Shown here: positions 6,558-11,237 of the stretch, in pieces
How positions within the stretch are numbered: position 1 is the first letter of the stretch
How the letters are laid out: each line of letters opens with the position of its first letter
NCBI GenBank assembly: GCA_014376425.1
Contig: JACMRO010000174.1
Coordinates: forward strand, 1-11,237
Origin: Rubritepida sp.
GTDB lineage: Bacteria; Pseudomonadota; Alphaproteobacteria; Acetobacterales; Acetobacteraceae
Length of the DNA stretch: 11,237 nucleotides
Reading direction: 5' to 3'
The notes under the pieces: model-generated
What the model saw: the letters and a program-made list of their open reading frames with translations, nothing else
Databases searched by the model: none
Told to the model about the DNA's origin: nothing
Program-made: the position numbers and the translations under genes

Positions 6558-7376
6558 TCACCCTCCCGGCAGCAGCGCCTTCAAGGCGGCCGTAGAGGGC
6601 ACCTTGCCTGCAAAGGACAGGTCACCCGCCTGAATGGTTTCGGCCGTGGCGGATAGCGCGCCCATGCAGCGCCGATACAGGGCACCGCCCAAAGATATGC
6701 GTTTCACGCCAAGCGCCGAGAGCGCCGTCACCGAAAGCGCACCGCCCCGCGGTCCCACAACGATGTTGACCGGCCGGGGCGCCACGGCCAGCACCACAGC
6801 ACTGATGGCCGCTTCGTCCGGCAATCCGGGCGCGTAGAGCACGTCAGCACCCGCTTCCGCGAAGGCGACCAGCCGACGTATGGTGTCGTCCAGATCTGGT
6901 CGTCCGAACAGAAAGTTGTCGGCCCGCGCGGTCAAAAGGATTCGCCCGCGGGCCACAGACGCCGCGCGCCGGATCCTTGCCACTGCCTGGTCGAAGCCGT
7001 GTATAGGGTCGGCAGGGTCGGCCGTCGTATCCTCAATGCCGAGCCCGGCCAGGCCCGCCGCGATGGCCGCTTCCACGGTGGCCGCGCAATCTTCCGGCGA
7101 AGGTCCGAAGCCATCCTCCAGATCGCCATTCACCGGCAGGCCGGTCAGGGCGCCCATCATGGCCGCGTTGGCGATGGCGGTGTCGCGGCCGATCGCCGCG
7201 CGCGCATCGGGCAAGCCTGCAGCGAAGGCGATACCCAGGGAGGTGGAGCCAATGGCGACAAAGCCCGCCTGCTTCATCAGCAGGGCCGACATGCCATCCC
7301 AGGGATTGGGCATGACGAAAGCGCCTGGCGCATCATGGAGGCCGCGAAATCGTTCGTATGCTTCGAGCTGGTTCAT
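6558..7376 (-). CDS. Isocitrate lyase/PEP mutase superfamily protein
   Basis: A 272-residue TIM-barrel enzyme of the isocitrate lyase/phosphoenolpyruvate mutase superfamily, whose members make or break C-C or P-C bonds next to a carboxylate using magnesium. Conserved points are NPWDGMSA (24-31), GSTSLG (43-48), metal-site residues D85 and E87 in NGDLEDGFG, E115 in GIEDTT, and R151 in TARADN. The catalytic cysteine loop (KKCGH or KRCGH) of isocitrate and 2-methylisocitrate lyases is absent and replaced by a Pro/Asp-rich stretch, so it is not expected to be either of those lyases. The reaction is unknown. The ATG at 7374-7376 has a GGGGAG ribosome binding site seven bases before it; that site directly follows the terminator of the upstream OmpA-family gene. 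It stands 63 bases before the receptor pseudogene. Confidence 0.92.
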   Translation of the reverse strand: MNQLEAYERFRGLHDAPGAFVMPNPWDGMSALLMKQAGFVAIGSTSLGIAFAAGLPDARAAIGRDTAIANAAMMGALTGLPVNGDLEDGFGPSPEDCAATVEAAIAAGLAGLGIEDTTADPADPIHGFDQAVARIRRAASVARGRILLTARADNFLFGRPDLDDTIRRLVAFAEAGADVLYAPGLPDEAAISAVVLAVAPRPVNIVVGPRGGALSVTALSALGVKRISLGGALYRRCMGALSATAETIQAGDLSFAGKVPSTAALKALLPGG

Positions 7377-7389
7377 CTAAATTCTCCCC

Positions 7390-7421
7390 AAAAGAAAAGG
7401 CCGCCCCGAGGGGCGGCCTTT
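7390..7421 (-). terminator. Intrinsic terminator after the OmpA-family gene
   Basis: A perfect 11-bp stem, AAAGGCCGCCC paired with GGGCGGCCTTT (7396-7406 and 7411-7421), closes a four-base loop and is followed on the minus strand by TTTTCTTTT. It lies about 30 bases after the OmpA-family stop. The ribosome binding site of the next gene starts right after the T-tract. Confidence 0.93.
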
Positions 7422-7450
7422 CCAGTCGAAGCCGAGTGATTCAACCCTGC

Positions 7451-8521
7451 TTAGCGCAGAACGATTTCCACGCGGCGGTTCTGCGGCTCGCGCACACCGT
7501 CGGCGGTCGCAACCAGAGGCCGGCTCTCGCCGAACGCCTGGATGTTGATGGCCGAGCGGCTCACACCCTTGCTCACCAGGTCGGCGGCAACCGCCTCGGC
7601 CCGGCGCTGCGACAAACGCTGGTTGTAAGCCGGGGTGCCGGAGCGGTCGGCGTGGCCGGAGACTTCCAGGCGGGTCACGCTAGCGGTGCGGCTGTTCTGG
7701 GCCGCCTCGCCAATGATCTCACGGGCACGGGGCGTCAGGTCTGCCCGGTTCCAGTCAAAGAACACCAGGTAAGTGCGGGCGACGCCGCCCACGGGCGCCT
7801 GTGCGACCGGTACCACCGCCGGAATCACCGCCGGGGCAACGCCGAAGTTGTAGCGCAGGCCCAGCAGCAAGTCGTGGTTGCCGTTATTCAGCTTACCGCT
7901 GCGAGCAGACGTCGCCACGCCAGGTGCCGTGACTGCGAAGCGCTGCGACGTATCCAGCGTGCCGTAATAACGGTACTCGGTGGTCAGAGCCAAGCCGGGG
8001 ACAATGTCACCCAGGCCGAACGCGATACCGGCGATGCCCTGGTAGGCAAAGTTGCCGTTGCCGCTGCCGATGCTGCTCAAGCCAATAGCGCCGTTGCGGA
8101 GGGTAACGCGGTTGTACTGGCTCTGGCCGTAGCCGACGCCGGCACCCAAATAGGGGCTGATGTTCGGCAGGCCAAAGCTTGCCAGGCTGAAGTCGTACAG
8201 CGCATTGACCATGCCGCCGTAGGTGCGCAGCGAGCCCGAGCTGCCAACGAAGCCACCGGTGAAGGTGCTGCGACGGATGCTGTTGTGGCGGTAGTTGCCT
8301 TCCACCTCAACGCGGAAACCGTTGCCAAAGCCGTAACCGACCGAGCCAACGCCAACCCAGCCCGGGTTCTCGCTGCGAATGTTGAAGCCGTTCTGGTTGA
8401 CGGCATTGCGCCAATTGGCACCGGCACCGGCGCCGACATAAATTCCGGTCACGGGCTGCGCCTGCGCCGCCAGCGGCAGAGACAGAACGGTCGCGGCCAG
8501 CAGGGTTTTCTTGAGACTCAT
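7451..8521 (-). CDS. OmpA-family outer-membrane protein
   Basis: A 356-residue outer-membrane protein. Residues 1-21 form a Sec signal peptide with a positively charged start, a hydrophobic core and an AQA cleavage site before Q22. Residues of about 22-235 alternate aromatic/glycine-rich strands (GIYVGAGAGANW, VEVEGNYRHN, YLGAGVGYGQS, LTTEYRYYG, DLLLGLRYNFG) as in an eight-stranded porin-like barrel. A Pro/Val/Ala hinge leads to the OmpA C-terminal peptidoglycan-binding domain (250-356) with FFDWNRADLTPRA, SGHADRSG and NQRLSQRRAEAV. It would anchor the outer membrane to the wall. A longer frame starts at 8557, but the ATG at 8519-8521 is chosen: it gives the clean signal peptide and has GAGGAG seven bases before it. 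Monocistronic by context, with its own terminator; a weak sigma-54-like site lies upstream. Confidence 0.95.
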   Translation of the reverse strand: MSLKKTLLAATVLSLPLAAQAQPVTGIYVGAGAGANWRNAVNQNGFNIRSENPGWVGVGSVGYGFGNGFRVEVEGNYRHNSIRRSTFTGGFVGSSGSLRTYGGMVNALYDFSLASFGLPNISPYLGAGVGYGQSQYNRVTLRNGAIGLSSIGSGNGNFAYQGIAGIAFGLGDIVPGLALTTEYRYYGTLDTSQRFAVTAPGVATSARSGKLNNGNHDLLLGLRYNFGVAPAVIPAVVPVAQAPVGGVARTYLVFFDWNRADLTPRAREIIGEAAQNSRTASVTRLEVSGHADRSGTPAYNQRLSQRRAEAVAADLVSKGVSRSAINIQAFGESRPLVATADGVREPQNRRVEIVLR

Positions 8522-8624
8522 TCTATCTCTCCTCAATCTGTTTTGCATTCCGACCACACCAGCCCGAATAAGCCGGCCGAAGTGGAAGCGAATTGCCTAA
8601 GTTCTACAATCCGGAGCCTGTTTT

Positions 8625-8640
8625 AGCACCAGTTTTGCCA
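8625..8640 (-). promoter_or_regulatory. Weak sigma-54-like promoter element upstream of the OmpA-family gene
   Basis: On the minus strand the bases TGGCAAAACTGGTGCT match the sigma-54 -24/-12 pattern at 9 of the 12 fixed positions, with the essential GG and GC in the correct ten-base spacing, about 104 bases before the start codon. No enhancer site was identified, and a match of this quality can arise by chance. Confidence 0.2.
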
Positions 8641-8679
8641 GATGCTACCCAGTTGTGTGCATGTTTCGCACAATGTGGC

Positions 8680-8700
8680 AAAAACACCACAGTGCTGTGG
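8680..8700 (-). terminator. Weak hairpin with T-run after the acyl-CoA synthetase gene
   Basis: Directly after the TAG stop, the minus strand carries CCACAGCACTGTGG, which can fold as a five-bp stem with a four-base loop, followed after two bases by TTTTT. The stem is short, so termination would be weak or partial. The same palindrome could instead bind a regulator of the downstream OmpA-family gene. Confidence 0.4.
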
Positions 8701-10791
8701 CTAGGCCTCCGCTACGTCGAGTACGGCATCGGCGGCGAAGCTCCCATCCGGCATGGCAAACACTGGATTGAGGTCCACCCCGCGCAGCCTGGGCCCTGCT
8801 GCTACCGCGAAAGCGCTCAGCTTGGACAAGGTCGATGAAAGCGACGCCAGATCTGCCTTTGGCTGGCCGCGGGCGCCCTCCAGCAATGGAAATCCGCGAA
8901 GGCTGCGGATCATGTCCAGCGCTTCCTCGGCCCCAAAAGGACAGCGGCGGAACACGACGTCGCGGAGGACTTCGACAAAGATACCGCCGATCCCCACCAT
9001 TGCTACAGGGCCGAACACCGGGTCATTCACGATGCCAAGCGCCATCTCAACGCCGCCCTGGATCTGTTTGGCGACCAGCACACCATCGATGCGGGCATGC
9101 GGCGCTGCAAGCTTGGCGCGATCCACCAGCGTCGCGAAGCCGGCCTGCACGGCATCAGGGTCGCCCACATTCAGCAGCACCCCCCCTATTTCGGATTTGT
9201 GCAGGATGTCAGCTGAGAGGATCTTCATCACCACGGGGAAGCCCATGGCGCTGGCGGCCTGCACCGCCTCCCCAGCCTCCCCGCAGGCCACCTCCGGCAC
9301 GCAGGGAATGCCGGCTGCTGAGAGGATACGTTTCGCCTCGGCTTCGCTGGGTGTGGCGGCTGGCAGAAGCACCGTGGGCAGAACCGGCTTCGAAGCCGGC
9401 ATTGCCGCGAAAGCCTGGCCAAAAAACTGCATGGCGTGCAGCGCGGTAACCGCCCGGGTGGGATCCTCGAACACCAGGAAGCCCTCCGCCTGGTAGGCCT
9501 GCACGATTTCGGGCGAAGCAATAACGCACATGCACCACAGCCGGTCCGGATGACGTCGCATCACCTGCGTCATCTGTTCGCGGATATGCGGCCCCATGCT
9601 GCGGCTGCCGCCAGCCTGGGTGAAAAATGCCAGGACGGAACTGTACCCGCCATCCGCCACCAGCGTTTCCGCGAATTCCCCGATCAGCGTTGGCTGGTTG
9701 AAGGTTTGCGCCGTGCAATCCACCGGATTGCGCGGCGCGCAAAAGGCGATCTTCGCCTTCAGGGCCACCTGCGCCGCCTCGGGCATCGGCGGCATGGCAA
9801 AGCCAAGCGCCTCGGCCGCGTCGGAGATGAGCACGCCCGCACCGCCGCTTACCGTCAGCACGCCAAGCGTGTTGTGCACTGGGTAGATGCGCCGTGTAGC
9901 CGCATAGGCGATGTCCAGTGCCTCCTCGGTGTTGCGCGCCCGCAGCACACCGAATTCGCGCAGCACCGCATCGGTGACTGCATCATCGCCGGCGATGGAG
10001 GCGGTGTGCGACTTTGCGGCCTCACCACCCAGTGCGCTGCGGCCCACCTTCATCATCACGATGGGCTTGCGATTGCTACGCGCGAGGTCCAGCGCGGCGA
10101 GGAATTTTTGGCTCTCGCGAATACCCTCGGCATACGCACAGATCACATCGACTTCGTCGGCCTGCGCCATCCAGCCCAATACGTCGCCCAGCGTCACATC
10201 GGCCTCGTTTCCGGTGGTGATGCAGACCGGCGTGCCCAGGAAACGGTTGCGCGCCACCGAATAGACATGCGTGCCGTAGGCACCGGATTGCGAAGCGATA
10301 CCGATGCGGCCTGGCAAGGGCCAACCGGTTTCAAAGCTCGAGGAGAAGATCGGGTAGAAGCCGATTGCCGCGTTGAACAGCCCAAGGCAATTCGGCCCCA
10401 GCATGCGCATTCCATGGCGGCGCACGATGCGGACCAGCTCTTCCTGCCTGGCAGCACCTGCCTCGTCCATTTCCGCGAAGCCCGCGGTGAACATGATGAT
10501 GCCCTTGCAACCGCGCCGGCCCAATTCTTCCACAGCCGTCATAGCCGCATCGCCGGCGACCGCGATGAGTCCAACGTCGGGCACGCCTGGCAGCGACGCC
10601 ACATCCGAGTAGGCGGTAAGGCCCTGGACCACATCGCGCTTCGGATTGACCGGATAGATCACGCCCTGAAAATGCTGGTTCAACATGTAGGCGATGGGAC
10701 GCCCGCCGATCCGCGTGGGATCGTCGGACGCACCGATAATCGCGATGGAGCGGGGCCGGACCAGCGGATCCAGCGAGGCGAAATCGATCAT
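8701..10791 (-). CDS. ADP-forming acyl-CoA synthetase (acetate-CoA ligase family), single-chain
   Basis: A 696-residue fused NDP-forming acyl-CoA synthetase that would make an acyl-CoA from acid, CoA and ATP with release of ADP and phosphate. Order of domains: CoA-binding Rossmann domain (about 8-140, RPRSIAIIGASDDP and GPNCLGLFN), two succinyl-CoA-ligase-like domains (about 160-460) with IASQSGAYG and the phospho-histidine H262 in KSHTASIAGD, and a C-terminal ATP-grasp domain (about 480-696) with GFPVVMKILSADILHKSEIGGV. The length matches the single-chain form of the family. A longer frame begins at 10857, but the ATG at 10789-10791 is chosen because it overlaps the upstream peptidase stop as ATGA and starts just before the first domain. 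The acid it activates is unknown; acetate, a branched acid or a dicarboxylic acid all remain possible. Confidence 0.95.
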   Translation of the reverse strand: MIDFASLDPLVRPRSIAIIGASDDPTRIGGRPIAYMLNQHFQGVIYPVNPKRDVVQGLTAYSDVASLPGVPDVGLIAVAGDAAMTAVEELGRRGCKGIIMFTAGFAEMDEAGAARQEELVRIVRRHGMRMLGPNCLGLFNAAIGFYPIFSSSFETGWPLPGRIGIASQSGAYGTHVYSVARNRFLGTPVCITTGNEADVTLGDVLGWMAQADEVDVICAYAEGIRESQKFLAALDLARSNRKPIVMMKVGRSALGGEAAKSHTASIAGDDAVTDAVLREFGVLRARNTEEALDIAYAATRRIYPVHNTLGVLTVSGGAGVLISDAAEALGFAMPPMPEAAQVALKAKIAFCAPRNPVDCTAQTFNQPTLIGEFAETLVADGGYSSVLAFFTQAGGSRSMGPHIREQMTQVMRRHPDRLWCMCVIASPEIVQAYQAEGFLVFEDPTRAVTALHAMQFFGQAFAAMPASKPVLPTVLLPAATPSEAEAKRILSAAGIPCVPEVACGEAGEAVQAASAMGFPVVMKILSADILHKSEIGGVLLNVGDPDAVQAGFATLVDRAKLAAPHARIDGVLVAKQIQGGVEMALGIVNDPVFGPVAMVGIGGIFVEVLRDVVFRRCPFGAEEALDMIRSLRGFPLLEGARGQPKADLASLSSTLSKLSAFAVAAGPRLRGVDLNPVFAMPDGSFAADAVLDVAEA

Positions 10792-11237
10792 GGGGTATCC
10801 TGCAATAGACGACCAAAAAGCTCGCACGCCGCTTCGAGATCGGCCAGCGCCACGCATTCATGTGGCGTATGCGCCGTGGCGATCCCGCCCGGGCCCAGGA
10901 TGACGCAGGGCGCCAGATCCTGCAGCTCCGACGCGTCCGTGCCATAGGGGGCGGTGCCGGCGGGGCGGTTAGTGTGGCGCACGGCGCGCGCGACCAGCGG
11001 GTGGTCCAAGGGTAGTTCGGGCGGATTTCCCTCCCGCGCCTCCGTCAGCGTGATGCCGGCGCGGCGGGCCGCCAGCCGCACCACGTCCAGCACCGGCTGC
11101 GGGTCCACCGCGCGGCTGTAGCGAAATTTTATGTGCGCGGTGCTGCGCGCTACAGTCACGTTGGTGGCTGTGCCGTGGTTGTCCAGCACCAGGTTGAAGT
11201 CGCTGAACGGCGGATCGTAATTCGCGTCCTGCATGGC
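10788..11237 (-). CDS. M20-family metallopeptidase (ArgE/DapE-like), C-terminal 149 residues
   Basis: The C-terminal part of an M20 dizinc hydrolase, a family that removes acyl or aminoacyl groups from amino acids or short peptides. Visible are the end of the dimerisation domain (NVTVARSTAHIKFRYSR, fragment residues 26-42) and the second half of the catalytic domain: GTDAS at 99-103, GPG at 115-117 and AHTPHE at 122-127, whose histidine is the usual C-terminal metal ligand. The frame stays open to the right edge, so the start and most of the zinc site are outside. Its stop overlaps the acyl-CoA synthetase start as ATGA, so the two are probably co-transcribed and translationally coupled. Acetylornithine deacetylase, succinyl-diaminopimelate desuccinylase and other M20 activities cannot be told apart from this part. 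Confidence 0.92.
   Translation of the reverse strand, partial: AMQDANYDPPFSDFNLVLDNHGTATNVTVARSTAHIKFRYSRAVDPQPVLDVVRLAARRAGITLTEAREGNPPELPLDHPLVARAVRHTNRPAGTAPYGTDASELQDLAPCVILGPGGIATAHTPHECVALADLEAACELFGRLLQDTP

Noticed and set aside
5916..6595. Plus-strand frames of 191 and 176 codons in the region without an intact gene
   Set aside because: They have no recognisable domain, while the minus strand shows ordered Bug/TctC receptor blocks, so they are best explained as frames opposite a pseudogene.
7358..8626. 422-codon plus-strand frame opposite the OmpA-family gene
   Set aside because: The minus-strand gene has a signal peptide, barrel and OmpA domain; the opposite frame is alanine/valine-rich without any known pattern and crosses the terminator.
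9436..10947. 503-codon open frame on the plus strand opposite the acyl-CoA synthetase
   Set aside because: It is a mirror of GC-rich codon use in a clearly identified gene; the product has no recognisable domain and is rich in His, Arg and Gln as expected for antisense frames.

Overview
The window is GC-rich bacterial DNA with every supported gene on the minus strand. Gene content and arrangement (a decayed Bug/TctC-type receptor gene, a CoA-transferase, acyl-CoA dehydrogenases, an amidase, and an OmpA-family porin with a C-terminal peptidoglycan domain) suggest a Gram-negative alphaproteobacterium, perhaps of the Acetobacteraceae. That placement is inferred from general protein style and was not tested by a search.

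Reading in the direction of transcription (right to left), the window opens with the C-terminal part of an M20-family metallopeptidase (10788-11237). Its stop overlaps, as ATGA, the start of a 696-residue ADP-forming acyl-CoA synthetase (8701-10791). A weak terminator-like hairpin and a 179-nt spacer lead to an OmpA-family outer-membrane protein (7451-8521). A strong intrinsic terminator follows it, and its T-tract directly abuts the ribosome binding site of an isocitrate lyase/PEP mutase superfamily gene (6558-7376).

Next is a 675-nt stretch with no intact gene. It holds a heavily decayed Bug/TctC tricarboxylate-type solute receptor (about 5960-6494), recognisable from four separate blocks that lie in different frames, with an in-frame stop and a large internal deletion.

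Downstream is a compact catabolic operon: CoA-transferase subunit A (5202-5882), a 180-nt spacer, subunit B (4380-5021), acyl-CoA dehydrogenase small subunit (3328-4383), enoyl-CoA hydratase/isomerase (2558-3328), acyl-CoA dehydrogenase large subunit (1390-2556), a possible 22-codon ORF (1325-1393) joined to both neighbours by ATGA overlaps, a fumarylacetoacetate-hydrolase-fold enzyme (555-1328) and an amidase running off the left edge (1-549). Together they could release a carboxylic acid from an amide, activate it by CoA transfer, desaturate and hydrate or isomerise it, and cleave a C-C bond. The substrate cannot be read from the sequence. The dead receptor gene at the head of the operon suggests that a dedicated uptake component has been lost. 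I found no mobile element, CRISPR array, tRNA or rRNA. The most notable items are the receptor pseudogene, the doubly coupled micro-ORF and the terminator placed against a ribosome binding site.
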